Shown piece after piece: positions 26,958 to 36,500 of a stretch of 64,000 nt of DNA; position 1 is the first letter of the stretch; the number at the start of each line of letters is the position of its first letter. The stretch lies in the NCBI GenBank assembly GCA_026706075.1, contig JAPOZM010000005.1, positions 1 to 64,000 of the forward strand, given 5' to 3'. The stretch comes from Gemmatimonadaceae bacterium (GTDB lineage Bacteria > Latescibacterota > UBA2968 > UBA8231). The position numbers and the translations under genes were made by a program. A model generated the notes under the pieces. That model saw only the letters and a program-made list of their open reading frames with translations, did no database searches and was not told where the DNA came from.

Positions 26958-27928
26958 TTCCTGCTGGCGGCCACGTTGTTCTTCAGCACGCCGATCTTCG
27001 AGATCTCGATCTCCACCCGGTCTCCCGGCTGGAGGAAGGTGCCGGTCGTGGCGCCGACGCCCGAGATCGTGCCGGTGCTGATGATGTCACCCGGCTCGAG
27101 GGTGATGATCGCCGAGATGTACTCGATGATGTCGGCCACGTAGTAGAGCATCTGGCCGGTGTTGTTGTGCTGCTTGCGCTCGCCGTTGACGAAGGTGCTG
27201 ATGTCGAGGTCCTGGGGATCGCGGATCTCGTCGGTGGTGACCAGCCACGGCCCCTGGGGCGCCGCCGTGTCCAGCCACTTGCCGTTGAGCCAGTCGAACC
27301 ACTCGTCCTTGGGACGGCTGGCGGAGCGCTCCTTGATCACCAGCTGGCGCTCGGAGACATCGTTCATGATGGTGTAGCCGGCCACGTAGCGGAGGGCGTC
27401 GGCGGCCTTGATCCCCTTGCCCCGACGGCCCATGACGACGGCCAGCTCGCCCTCCCAGTCGATGGCGCGGGCCACCGGCGGAACGAGGATCCGGTCCCCG
27501 GGGCCGACGACGGTCGTGGTGGGCGGCTTCATGAAGACCCGCGGCGTCTCCTTGTCCTGGGCCGCCATGCGGCCGCCGCCCTCCTCGATGTGGTCCTGGT
27601 AGTTGCCGGCCAGGCAGAACAGCTTGGCTGGGTTCGGCACCGGGGCGCGCAGCTTGACGCGGCTCAGAAGGTGGGTGCCGCGGCCGTCGGCCTTCGGCTC
27701 GTCGCCGAGCTTCTCGGAGACCGCCTTCACGAGCCTGCGGGCGGCAGCCATGCCCTTGGAGCCGGCCTGCAGAAAGGTGATCATGTCGCCGTAGAAGGCG
27801 TTGGCCGCGCGCTTCTCGCGGCGTGCGGCGCTGCGTTCGGCGGCGGCCAGGTCGATGACGATCCGGTCGCCGCAGGCGGCGGCGCCGAGGCGCTCCTGCT
27901 TGTCGACGGCGAAAGTGGTGAGCTTCAT
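26954..27928 (-). CDS. fumarylacetoacetate hydrolase family protein
   Basis: A 324-residue FAH-family enzyme acting on C-C bonds of oxo acids, or hydrating/decarboxylating them. The N-terminal cap (about 1-100) precedes the catalytic domain with FCLAGNYQDHIEE, the metal-binding Glu pair in DWEGELAVVMG, and YTIMNDVSER. The C-terminal GDIISTGTISGVG is the last family motif. A GGAGG site precedes the ATG. First gene of a four-gene minus-strand unit (FAH, MFS, MFS, RraA-like). FAH plus an HMG-type aldolase is a common pairing in aromatic and acid-sugar breakdown; the substrate is not determinable. Confidence 0.88.
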   Translation of the reverse strand: MKLTTFAVDKQERLGAAACGDRIVIDLAAAERSAARREKRAANAFYGDMITFLQAGSKGMAAARRLVKAVSEKLGDEPKADGRGTHLLSRVKLRAPVPNPAKLFCLAGNYQDHIEEGGGRMAAQDKETPRVFMKPPTTTVVGPGDRILVPPVARAIDWEGELAVVMGRRGKGIKAADALRYVAGYTIMNDVSERQLVIKERSASRPKDEWFDWLNGKWLDTAAPQGPWLVTTDEIRDPQDLDISTFVNGERKQHNNTGQMLYYVADIIEYISAIITLEPGDIISTGTISGVGATTGTFLQPGDRVEIEISKIGVLKNNVAASRK

Positions 27929-28026
27929 GCTGGGTCTACCTCCTCCCGGGGTGTGCTGTCGATGCGCGTAGCCGCTGCCGGCGGGCGCCCGTATATTGCA
28001 GCCGCCGCGGAACCACGGCGTCATCC

Positions 28027-28602
28027 ATGGGCAAACCCTTCATACACGCTACCGCCATCGTCGACGAGCCCGTCGAGATCGGCGAGGACACCCGGATCTG
28101 GCATTTCACCCACGTCATGCCGGGGGCCCGGATCGGGCGGTCCTGCATCCTCGGCCAGAACGTCTATGTCGACCGGGATGTCGTCATCGGCGACCGCTGC
28201 AAGGTGCAGAACAACGTGTCCGTGTACAAAGGGGTGACCCTGGAGTCCGACGTGTTCTGCGGCCCCTCCATGGTCTTCACGAATGTAGTGAATCCCCGCG
28301 CCTTCATCGAGCGCAAGCACGAGTTCCAGCCCATCCTGGTGAAGAGGGGCGCCACCCTCGGCGCCAACAGCACCGTGCTCTGCGGCGTGACGGTCGGCGA
28401 GTACGCACTGGTCGGCGCCGGATCGGTGGTCACCCGCGATGTGCCGGCGTACGCCGTCGTCTACGGAGTGCCCGGGCGCCAGTCCGGGTGGGTGAGCGAG
28501 GAGGGCCACCCGCTGCAGGGCGCCGGCTCCGACGGCTTCCGCTGCCCCCGCACCGGGAAGCGATACCGCCTCCGCGACGGCACTCTCGCGCCGGTGGACT
28601 GA
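28027..28602 (+). CDS. WbpD/WlbB-like hexapeptide acetyltransferase
   Basis: A 191-residue left-handed beta-helix acyltransferase. The start IHATAIVDEPVEIGEDTRIW, the cluster HVMPGARIGRSCILGQNVYV and KHEFQPILVKRGATLGANS are typical of UDP-sugar N-acetyltransferases that build acylated amino sugars for surface polysaccharide. At least six hexad turns can be counted. The last 35 residues, with a CPRTGKRY segment, match the usual short tail. A TATATT box at 27992-27997 in the gap shared with the divergent FAH gene is a likely -10 element. No other polysaccharide genes are adjacent. Confidence 0.85.
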   Translation: MGKPFIHATAIVDEPVEIGEDTRIWHFTHVMPGARIGRSCILGQNVYVDRDVVIGDRCKVQNNVSVYKGVTLESDVFCGPSMVFTNVVNPRAFIERKHEFQPILVKRGATLGANSTVLCGVTVGEYALVGAGSVVTRDVPAYAVVYGVPGRQSGWVSEEGHPLQGAGSDGFRCPRTGKRYRLRDGTLAPVD

Positions 28603-28641
28603 CCCCCTTTTCCGGGGGCCGCGCCGCGAAGCAGTCCGCTC

Positions 28642-29313
28642 CTACTCGTAGGCCAGGGGATCGACGGCGCCGTTGGCGGCGAAGGCGGCCAGGCGTTCGC
28701 TGCAGGCGTCGCAGCGGCCGCAGGCCGGACGCCGCCCCGTGTAGCAGGTGTGGGTCAGCTCCCAGGGCACCTTCAGGCCGATGCCGAGGGCCACGATCTC
28801 CGTCTTGGCGCGCTCCACGAAAGGGGTGTGGATGCGGAAGGCCGCGTCGCGCGCCGCGCCGAGCCGCAGGGTCCGCTCCAGGCTGTCGTAGAACTCCCGC
28901 CGGCAGTCGCGGTAGGCCTCGTAGTCGTCGCGCACCGGAGCGATGTAGAGGTCGGTGGCCCCCAGGCCCTCGGCGCAGGCGGCGGCGAGGGTGACGAACA
29001 GCAGGTTGCGGAAGGGAACCACCGTGTCGATCTGGCGGTCTTCCGAGGCGGCGGGCACGTCGAGGCCGGCGTCGGTGAGGGGGGTGCCGACGAAGGCGGC
29101 CGGGTCGAGAGGCAGAACCCGGTGGGAGGCGGCGCCGGCGCGTGCCGACAGGGCGGCCGCCGATTCGAGCTCGACCCGGTGCCGCTGCCCGTAGTCGATG
29201 GAGAGGGTGTGCACGGCAAGGTCCCGCCCCTCGGCGCGCAGGTGCCACAGCAGGGTCGTGGAGTCCATGCCGCCGCTGAGGAGGAGGACGGCCGGTTCGG
29301 AGGCGGGGGACAT
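28642..29313 (-). CDS. queC: 7-cyano-7-deazaguanine synthase QueC
   Basis: A 223-residue enzyme converting 7-carboxy-7-deazaguanine to preQ0 on the way to queuosine. The N-type PPi loop is LLSGGMDSTTLL (about residues 11-22). The zinc site at the C-terminus is CYTGRRPACGRCDAC, all four Cys present. TPFVERAKTEIV is the conserved middle motif. The other queuosine genes are not in this window. A TTGACA/TACCAT promoter sits immediately upstream, giving a leader of only about five bases. Confidence 0.93.
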   Translation of the reverse strand: MSPASEPAVLLLSGGMDSTTLLWHLRAEGRDLAVHTLSIDYGQRHRVELESAAALSARAGAASHRVLPLDPAAFVGTPLTDAGLDVPAASEDRQIDTVVPFRNLLFVTLAAACAEGLGATDLYIAPVRDDYEAYRDCRREFYDSLERTLRLGAARDAAFRIHTPFVERAKTEIVALGIGLKVPWELTHTCYTGRRPACGRCDACSERLAAFAANGAVDPLAYE

Positions 29314-29324
29314 GACGGAGCGCG

Positions 29325-29353
29325 ATGGTAGAGGAGGGGATTCAGGGTGTCAA
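29325..29353 (-). promoter_or_regulatory. predicted promoter of queC
   Basis: Minus strand: TTGACA at 29353-29348, 17-base spacer, TACCAT at 29330-29325. The transcript start is expected near 29318, about 5 bases before the queC ATG. Its TTGACACC forms an inverted pair with the TTGACACC of the divergent DUF502 promoter. Confidence 0.55.
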
Positions 29354-29382
29354 AGGGGACCCGGGTCCGGGCTTCGACTGTC

Positions 29383-29411
29383 TTGACACCATTTCGGGGC
29401 CTGGGTAGGTT
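29383..29411 (+). promoter_or_regulatory. predicted promoter of the DUF502 gene
   Basis: TTGACA at 29383-29388, 17-base spacer, TAGGTT at 29406-29411, a near-consensus housekeeping promoter. The leader to the ATG at 29493 would be about 75 bases. Confidence 0.6.
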
Positions 29412-29492
29412 GGCCCATGCCCTCCTCTCTTCTCTCCCAGGTCCGCCCCACCCCCAGGCCGTGAGGCCTCCCCTCCGCTAATCGTCGTGGAC

Positions 29493-30236
29493 ATGAAGAG
29501 ACCAGGTTTCTCCAGGCCCAACCGCCCGCACCGGCTGCGCAACACCCTGATGGCGGGGACCACCGTCATCGCCCCGCTGTGGATCACCGGCTGGGTCCTG
29601 TGGACGCTGTTCAACTGGGCCGACCGGTTCTCCCGCCCTCTGATCCGGCCCTTCGCCGCCATCGCCGGCGATCCGGACTGGTACTACCGGGGCATCGGGT
29701 TCCTGCTCACCATCCTCATCCTCTGGGTCGTGGGCACCGTGACCACCCACGTGCTCACCCGCCGTCTGCTGCACGACGTGCGCGAGGCGATCGAGCGGCT
29801 TCCCCTGGTGCGAACCATCTACAGCCCCGTGCGCAAGCTGATGGAGACGATGACCTCGCCCGACAAGGCGGGGTTCAAGCAGGTCGTCCTCTTCGAGTAC
29901 CCCCGCAAGGGGCTGTGGACCCTCGGGTTCCTCGCCGGCGACGTGCCCTTCGAGGACGGGCGGCCGCCGGCGCACAGCATCTTCGTGCCCACCGCGCCGA
30001 ATCCGACCACGGGTTTCATGCTCATCGTGCCGCGCAACGAGATCGAGCCCACCGGGCTCAGCGTCGAGGCGGCTTTCCAGATGATCGTGTCCGCCGGCGT
30101 CGCCGTGCCCCCGACCCTGCGGCTTCCGGTGAACGTGGCCCAGGAGGGCGAGCCGAACGGGGGCGGGTCCATCGAGAGGCGGGTGCGGATCGCCACCGAG
30201 GAACCGTCGCCGCGATGGACGGAGGCGTCTACCTGA
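29493..30236 (+). CDS. DUF502 family membrane protein
   Basis: A 247-residue inner-membrane protein of the DUF502 family. After a basic N-terminus, RLRNTLMAGTTVIAPLWITG leads into the first helix; a second helix (FLLTILILWVVGTVTTH) follows. The cytoplasmic part has LPLVRTIYSPVRKLME, FEYPRKGLWTLGF and PTAPNPTTGFMLIVP, all family hallmarks. Its biochemical role is unknown in general. A GTG two codons upstream is an alternative start. Confidence 0.88.
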   Translation: MKRPGFSRPNRPHRLRNTLMAGTTVIAPLWITGWVLWTLFNWADRFSRPLIRPFAAIAGDPDWYYRGIGFLLTILILWVVGTVTTHVLTRRLLHDVREAIERLPLVRTIYSPVRKLMETMTSPDKAGFKQVVLFEYPRKGLWTLGFLAGDVPFEDGRPPAHSIFVPTAPNPTTGFMLIVPRNEIEPTGLSVEAAFQMIVSAGVAVPPTLRLPVNVAQEGEPNGGGSIERRVRIATEEPSPRWTEAST

Positions 30237-30397
30237 CTCCCCCTGCGGGGGCTCGGGAACGGGGCGGCTCCCGCGGCTGAGCCACCGCCGGGTCGCCTGG
30301 AACCGGCGCGGAGGGCCCGGGTTCATATATTCCAGAGCAGGGAGTCCGGCGAGTCCGGCCGAACCCCGCAGCAACCGACTCCACAGGAGGTCTCGCG

Positions 30398-31087
30398 GTG
30401 CCCTTCCTCTTCTTCGACCCCACCATGATCCTGCTGATCCCCTGCATCGTCCTGGCCCTGTACGCCCAGTCGAGGGTGCGCAGCGCCTACTCCAAGTACA
30501 GCCAGGTCGGGTCCGCCGCCGGCATCACCGGCGCCGAGACGGCCCGCCGCCTGCTGCGCGAGCAGGGCATCGTCGACGTCGCCGTCGAGGAGACGGGCGG
30601 CACCCTCTCCGACCACTACGATCCCCGGGACAAGGTGGTGCGCCTCTCCTCGGGCATCTACCACGGCCGCCATCTCGCCGGCCTGGCGGTGGCCGCCCAC
30701 GAGGTGGGGCACGCCATCCAGCACGCCACGGGTTACTTCGCACTGAACCTGCGCCACAGCTTCCTGCCGGTGGCCAACATCGGCTCCTGGGCGGCCTTCC
30801 CCCTGTTCATCATCGGTTTCCTGTTTCAGTCGAAGGGGATGATCGACATCGGCATCCTGCTCTACGCCGGCGTCGTCGCCTTCCAGCTGATCACCCTGCC
30901 CGTGGAGTTCAACGCCAGCTCCCGCGCCATGACCCAGCTCGTCGACGGGCGCTACCTGCGCGCCGACGAGGCCCGGGACGCCCGGCGGGTGCTCAACGCC
31001 GCCGCCCTCACCTACGTGGCGGCCACGGCCACCGCCCTCATGCACCTCGTGCGGCTGCTGATCCTGCGACAGGGCATGCGCGACTGA
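30398..31087 (+). CDS. membrane zinc metallopeptidase (YugP/DUF-type, HExxH)
   Basis: A 229-residue membrane protein with the zincin motif HEVGHAIQH (about residues 104-112), in the neutral-zinc-metallopeptidase family that includes YugP. An N-terminal helix (MILLIPCIVLALYAQ), two central helices after the active site and a C-terminal helix flank it; LPVEFNASSRA is a conserved family segment, probably with the third ligand nearby. GTG start with a good AGGAGG site 7 bases away. A TATATT box at 30326-30331 lies in the upstream gap. Substrate unknown. Confidence 0.87.
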   Translation: MPFLFFDPTMILLIPCIVLALYAQSRVRSAYSKYSQVGSAAGITGAETARRLLREQGIVDVAVEETGGTLSDHYDPRDKVVRLSSGIYHGRHLAGLAVAAHEVGHAIQHATGYFALNLRHSFLPVANIGSWAAFPLFIIGFLFQSKGMIDIGILLYAGVVAFQLITLPVEFNASSRAMTQLVDGRYLRADEARDARRVLNAAALTYVAATATALMHLVRLLILRQGMRD

Positions 31088-31120
31088 CCGCCCGCGGGAG
31101 CGGCCCCGGCCATTCGCGGG

Positions 31121-31349
31121 GTGGCCTTCGGGCATCGCCGCCACCTATCCGATCGTCTCCTACGACTGGTTCGCCCTCCTCCTGGCCTGGGTCTTCAGGG
31201 CGCTCACGCTGCGCCACGGCGGGGTGCGGACCTACCGCTCCCTTCCCGTTCTTCCCGGGGTTGATCCTGGGCGAGCTCTCCACCGCCTGCATGTGGGCCT
31301 TCATCGACGGGGCCCACGGCGTGGAGGGAACATGAACTTCAACTTCTAG
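31121..31349 (+). pseudogene. decayed C-terminal remnant of a DUF6785/6784-type membrane protein
   Basis: Reading across frames gives VAFG, then IAATYPIVSYDWFALLLAWVF, LTLRHGGVRTYRSL, then after a shift FFPGLILGELSTACMWAFI and DGAHGVEG, then NMNFNF and a stop. This matches the last helices of DUF6785-type proteins such as the intact gene at 42474-44426. At least three small indels break the frame. Only the final 70-75 residues survive; it directly abuts the protease gene, so a deletion removed the rest. It is a relic, not a gene. Confidence 0.65.
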
Positions 31350-31374
31350 CCGGGGGCGGGTCCTGGGGGTGAGT

Positions 31375-31403
31375 TTGCCAAACCCCCGGGATTGTCATAC
31401 GAT
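31375..31403 (+). promoter_or_regulatory. predicted promoter of the DUF4838/DUF4091 gene run
   Basis: TTGCCA at 31375-31380, 17-base spacer, TACGAT at 31398-31403, upstream of the DUF4838 gene at 31459. A GGGGGT/ACCCCC hairpin overlaps the -35 box and spacer (31365-31387) and may be either the end of the upstream relic or an operator-like element. Confidence 0.5.
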
Positions 31404-31458
31404 GCGGCGACCCGTTGCGAGTCCGGTCAGCACCGGCCGGGCCCGGGTAGGCGAGATC

Positions 31459-33483
31459 ATGAGACGAGGAATCCACTCCAAGCTCATGGCGGCCCTCTTC
31501 GCCGGGACTCTGCTGCCCTCCCCCGGTGAAGCGCAGGTCCGCATCGTCGAGGACGGAACGGCCCACGCCGTCGTTGTCACCGCCGACGAATCGACGCCGA
31601 CGGCGCGCTACGCGGCAGAGGAGCTGGTCCGGCACATCGAAAAGGCGACCGGCGTGTCGCTGCCGATCGTGCCCGAATCACAGGCCCCGGAAGACGTGCA
31701 CAGCCGCGTGTACGTGGGGGACACCGAGACCGGCCGGACCTTCGGGCTCGACCCGGAAAGCCTGCCCCGGGAGACCTTCGTCCTGCGCTCCGTGGGGAAC
31801 GATCTGTTCATCGGGGGCCGGGAGTCCGACGGCGACCCCTTCGTTGAGCACAACCCCGACGTGGGGCCCCTCTTCGGCGTGTACGAGATCCTCGAGAAGG
31901 TCCTCGGTGTGCGCTGGCTCTGGCCCGGCGAGCTGGGTACCTACGTCCCCAGGGTCGACGTCGTCCGCATCTCCGCCATCGACCAGACCACGGCGCCGGC
32001 CCTGCGCTTCCGGCACTTCTCCTGGGGCGCGGTCCGCTCCGTCGCCCTCGGAGGGGCGCCGCTGGATCCCGGGGACGAGAAGCTCGGCTTCAGCCACGAC
32101 GTGGCCGTCGAGTACGGCAAGGCGGTGCAGGTGCTCCTGCGCCGGCACCGGTTCGGCGGCATGGACGCCAAGCCGCCGTCGGGCCACGCCTTCAGCGGCT
32201 GGTGGCAGCGCCACGGGCGCGAGCACCCGGAGTGGTTCCAGCTGCGCCGGGACGGCGTGCGCGGCGATCCCGACACCAGCTACGCCCACGTGGCCATGTG
32301 CGTCTCCAACGAGGAGCTGCAGGACTTCGTGGTCAGCCGGTGGGACGGCGAGAGCTGGCTCCGCCTCGGCCCGGTGGACCGCCCGGGGCGGTGCACCTGC
32401 GACGCCTGCCAGGCCTGGGACGCGCCCCAGCCGGAGGAGCCGCCGTGGTTCGCCGAACGGGTCTACGCCACCGATCACCGGGCCCAGGAGGAGTTCGCGG
32501 GGGTGACCTCGGACCGCTACGCCCGGTTCTGGAAGACGATCCACGAGAAGGCCCGCGAGCGGAATCCCCATGCGAAGGTCTCGGTCTCCTTCATCTACGA
32601 GAACGAGTTCCCGGCGCCGCTCTTCGACATTCATCTCGGCAAGGACCTCTACGGCGAGTTCGTCCAGTGGCAGGATCCGCACCTCCGCTACTTCCCGATG
32701 CCGCCCGAGGCGTATGACTGGGTGAAGGCGCAGTGGCTGGGCTGGCGGAAGACGGGGATCCGCATGGGCTACCGGCCCAACTACCTGCACGACGGCTACG
32801 TGCTGCCCCACTTCGACACGCGCCAGTCCGGGGAGTTCTTCAAGTTCGCCTGGGAGAACGGCATGGAAGGGGGCAGCTTCGACTCCCTCACCGGGCAGTG
32901 GGGGGTCCACGGCCTGCGGCTCTACATGCACATGCGCCTCCTCAGCGATCCCACCCTGGAGCTGGACGAGATCCGCGGCGAGTACCTCTCGGCCTTCGGC
33001 CCCGCCGCCGGCACCATGGACCGCTACTTCCAGTACTGGGAGGACTACTCCTTCGACAACCAGTTGCGGTTCATCGGGTTGTTCTGGGAATTCGGCTGGC
33101 GCTACCGCTCCTATGCCCGCAAGGCCCACCTCGCCTTCCCGCACGAGGCCTTCGGCCCCGCCGAGCGGCTGCTGGAGCAGGCGGCGGCCGAAGCCGGGGC
33201 GCCGGGCGTGCCCTCGGAGTTCGCCGAGCGCGTCCGCTTCGTCCGCGTCGGTTTCGACCACGCCCGGCTGGCCCTGCGGCTGACCTCCCTCTTCGAGATA
33301 CAGGACGAGGTCCCGGACACCGTTCCGGAGGCGAACCGGGCCGAGGCCGAGTCGGCCCTGCGGGACCTGGTCGCCTTCCGCAAGGAGAACCAGCGCATGT
33401 TCTTCTCCGACCTCCTGTGGGTCACCAGCTTCTGGGAGCGGCCCAAGCTGAACGTGGACGATCTGGCGGCCGCCCTCGACTAA
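31459..33483 (+). CDS. secreted DUF4838 protein, copy 1
   Basis: A 674-residue exported protein. Signal peptide MRRGIHSKLMAALFAGTLL ends at an Ala-Gln boundary. An N-terminal alpha/beta domain (YAAEELVRHIEKATG, RVYVGDTETG, GVYEILEKVLGVRWLWP, residues 25-150) of the carbohydrate-enzyme accessory type precedes a DUF4838 TIM-barrel-like domain with HPEWF, RPGRCTCDACQAWD, FIYENEF and LPHFDTRQSGEFFKFAW. DUF4838 proteins accompany polysaccharide degradation genes and are thought to be glycosidases. It is closely related to copy 3 at 44464-46470 and more distantly to copy 2 at 38818. Enzyme activity is inferred, not shown. Confidence 0.85.
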   Translation: MRRGIHSKLMAALFAGTLLPSPGEAQVRIVEDGTAHAVVVTADESTPTARYAAEELVRHIEKATGVSLPIVPESQAPEDVHSRVYVGDTETGRTFGLDPESLPRETFVLRSVGNDLFIGGRESDGDPFVEHNPDVGPLFGVYEILEKVLGVRWLWPGELGTYVPRVDVVRISAIDQTTAPALRFRHFSWGAVRSVALGGAPLDPGDEKLGFSHDVAVEYGKAVQVLLRRHRFGGMDAKPPSGHAFSGWWQRHGREHPEWFQLRRDGVRGDPDTSYAHVAMCVSNEELQDFVVSRWDGESWLRLGPVDRPGRCTCDACQAWDAPQPEEPPWFAERVYATDHRAQEEFAGVTSDRYARFWKTIHEKARERNPHAKVSVSFIYENEFPAPLFDIHLGKDLYGEFVQWQDPHLRYFPMPPEAYDWVKAQWLGWRKTGIRMGYRPNYLHDGYVLPHFDTRQSGEFFKFAWENGMEGGSFDSLTGQWGVHGLRLYMHMRLLSDPTLELDEIRGEYLSAFGPAAGTMDRYFQYWEDYSFDNQLRFIGLFWEFGWRYRSYARKAHLAFPHEAFGPAERLLEQAAAEAGAPGVPSEFAERVRFVRVGFDHARLALRLTSLFEIQDEVPDTVPEANRAEAESALRDLVAFRKENQRMFFSDLLWVTSFWERPKLNVDDLAAALD

Positions 33484-33544
33484 GGGACCGAGATCCCGGC
33501 GCGGTTCACTCGCGGAGCCGGAGCCGGGGGAAAGAGAGGAAGCG

Positions 33545-36500
33545 ATGTCTTCACGCGCAGCGGTCCCGATCCTGGCGCTGGTCTGCGGGCTTGTCGCCGT
33601 CCCGGCGCAAGGGGCCGATCCCTGGCCGCAGCCGGAGCAGCGGTGGCGCTACGAGTCGCAGGGTCTGAGCAGCCCGGTACCCTACCCGTCAGTGTCCGCG
33701 ATCGAGGCCATCCTGATGGGTGAAGGCACCGACCTGCTGCGGCTGGACACCAAGGGGCGGGAGGTCTGGAGGACGCAGCTGATCGGCCTGGACAGGGTGG
33801 CCGGACAGGTCGAGTGGGCGAGAGAGCGCGTCCGGACGCCGGTGGTGGTCGACCTGGACGGCGAGGGAGATCCCGAGATCGTCGTGCAGGCCAGCTACGG
33901 GGAGGTCTTCGCCCTGGACGCCGACGGGCATGTGCTCTGGCGCTGGCCGGGGTTCGGGCCGATCGACTTTCGCATGTTCCCCACGTCGGGTGACGTCGAC
34001 GGCGACGGCCGCCCCGAGATCGTGGTGACCTCCAAGGCCGGCTGGGTGGGATGCCTGGACCGGCAGGGACGGGTGCTCTGGCAGTTCAACGCCCGGTGGG
34101 GGCTGGCCTCGGCGCCGGTGGCGGCGGACCTGGACGGCGACGGCCGGGACGAGGTGGTCTATGGCAGCGACTCGCGGGTCCTGGCCCTGTCGGGCTCGGG
34201 CCGGCTGCTCTGGCAGGCGGACCTGTCGGCCCACGGGGCCGTCTTCAGCCGCAACCGGCCGATGGTCATGGACGGAGACGGGGACGGCCGCACCGAGGTC
34301 TACTTCCTGGACTGCGTGCGCAACCTCGTGGTGCGGCTGGACGGGCCGACGGGCGCCGTGGCGTGGGTCGAGCCGCAGCCGAGCTACTTCGGATACCTGG
34401 GCCTGATCGCGGGAGACCTCGAGGGCGACGGCGTCCAAGACCTGATCGTCACCGGCAAGTCGACCCTGGTGGCGCGCATGAACATCTCCGGCGGCGAGAC
34501 CCTCTGGGGCACCCAGCTCGGCGGGCGGGGGATCTTCTTCCCTCCGGCCGTGGCCGACCTGAACGGCGACGGCGTGCAGGAGGTCGTGGTCGGCGTGCGG
34601 GGTCACTCGCCGGACGAGCGGCGCACGGGGTTGTACGTGGTCGACCACTCGAGCGGGGAGATCCTCTCGGCCGTGGCCCAGGAGGACGGGGGCATCCACG
34701 CGCCGCTGGTGGCGGATCTGGACGGGGACGGCCGCCTGGAGGTGGTCGCGGGGGAGAGGCATCTGACGGCGTGGGAGTTCCCCTTCGAGGGCGGCGCGAT
34801 CGCCGCCGGCCACATGTGGGGCGGCGACGAGCTGCCGGTCTCGGGCCAGCCCTCCGAGGCCCGCCCCCCCGGAGAGGAAGGGGTGCTGGTCGGCTCCATT
34901 CCGCCGCCGCACTACGGATACAACGTGCTGGATCTCGAATCGCCCGGCGCCGGGCCGGGCGACTATGCGGAGGTCTCGGTCCTCGGCCCTTCCGGGGAGC
35001 GCTGGAGCCGCCTGCACACGCTCCGGGCCGGAGACCCGCCGGCGCTGCGGTATCCCGTGCGGCAGCCCGGGCGCCACCAGGTGGAGGTGCGGCTGCTGGA
35101 TGGGACCGGCCGCGTGAAGAGCTGGCAGCGCCAGGCCGTCAAGGTGAGGGACCTCATCGGACCGGTGGCCCGGCGGGTCGAGTCGGCGGCCGGGCAGGCC
35201 CGGGAGCTGGCCGGCGAGGTGGCTGATCGGAGCCCCCGGGCGGCGCGCTTCGCGCTGCATCAGGCCGCCAGGCTCCAAGGGGACCTGGCCCTGGTGGAGG
35301 CCCGGGCGAAGGGGGTGGAGTCCTTCACCTGGAGGGAGCACGAGGCCCTGGCCGACGAGGTCCGGCGGCTGCTGAAGAGGACGCGGCGCACGGCGGGCCT
35401 GGCGGCGCTGGGGGGGCGGCAGGCGGAGAGGGCGAACACGGACCTCGCCGTCTGGGTGGATCCCAACCCCTGGGACCTGGTGAACCCGCTGGACGAGCTG
35501 CCGGCCGACCTCGGCCCTCCCGTGGTCGATCTCTGGGGGTACGGCAACGAGGTGGAGAGCCGCGCCGTCCACGTGCTCAACACCTCGCCGGCCGGTCTGG
35601 TGGTGCGGCTGGAGCCGGGCTCGATCGCGGCGGCCGACACCAGCGTCGAGCTGGAGCTCGAGGCGGACGAGGTCGTCCGGTTCTCGCAGGTGGTCTCCCT
35701 GTCGTCGAAGCACGCCTACCGGGTGCTGGGACCGGAGACGGACGAGCGGGTGCCGGAGCTGCTGCCGGAGCTGGGTCCGGAGAAGCTCCTGGAGGTGGCC
35801 CCCGGGGAGGTGGAGGACCTGTGGCTCGAGGTGAGCACCTACGGGCTGGCCGCCGGGGAGTACACCCTCAGGTGGCCCCTCACGACCCTGGAGCCGGCGC
35901 CCTACCGCGACACCCTGACGGTGCGTCTCCGGGTCTCCGAGGTCGCCCTGCCGGAGCACCGCTGGGAGCGTCCCTACGTCTTCCATCCATGGGTCTACCC
36001 CCTGCACCAGGGCCCGGAGCGGATGCGGAGGCTGGCGGTCCACCTGAAGCGCTCGGGGGTCAACGCGGCGGTGCTGAACCTGCCCTATGCCTACGTCGAC
36101 GCCAGCGGTACCCGGCTGATCAAGCCCCTGGACTGGTCGGCCTTCGACCGCATGTGGGAGACGGTCGGCCCCCTGAGGCACCTGCTCTTCCAGAACTACC
36201 ACATCTACTGGCCCGAGGGGGTGAAGCCAGACGAGGAGCAGTGGCTGGCGGGGTTCCGGACCTATGCCGACGCCGTCTTCCCGCGGCTGGACTCCCTCGG
36301 GATCGGCGCCGACCGGTGGTCCGTGTACCCCCAGGACGAGCCGGGGCTCACCGGGGAGGGGTCGGTGCAGACCTTCATCGACCGGGCCCGCCGGTTGGTC
36401 GACAGCGATCCCCGGTGGCGGATCTACAACAACTACGCCGGCACCACGACGGCGGAGCAGGTCGAGAGGATGGCCGAGGTGACCCACGTCTGGCAGCCGG

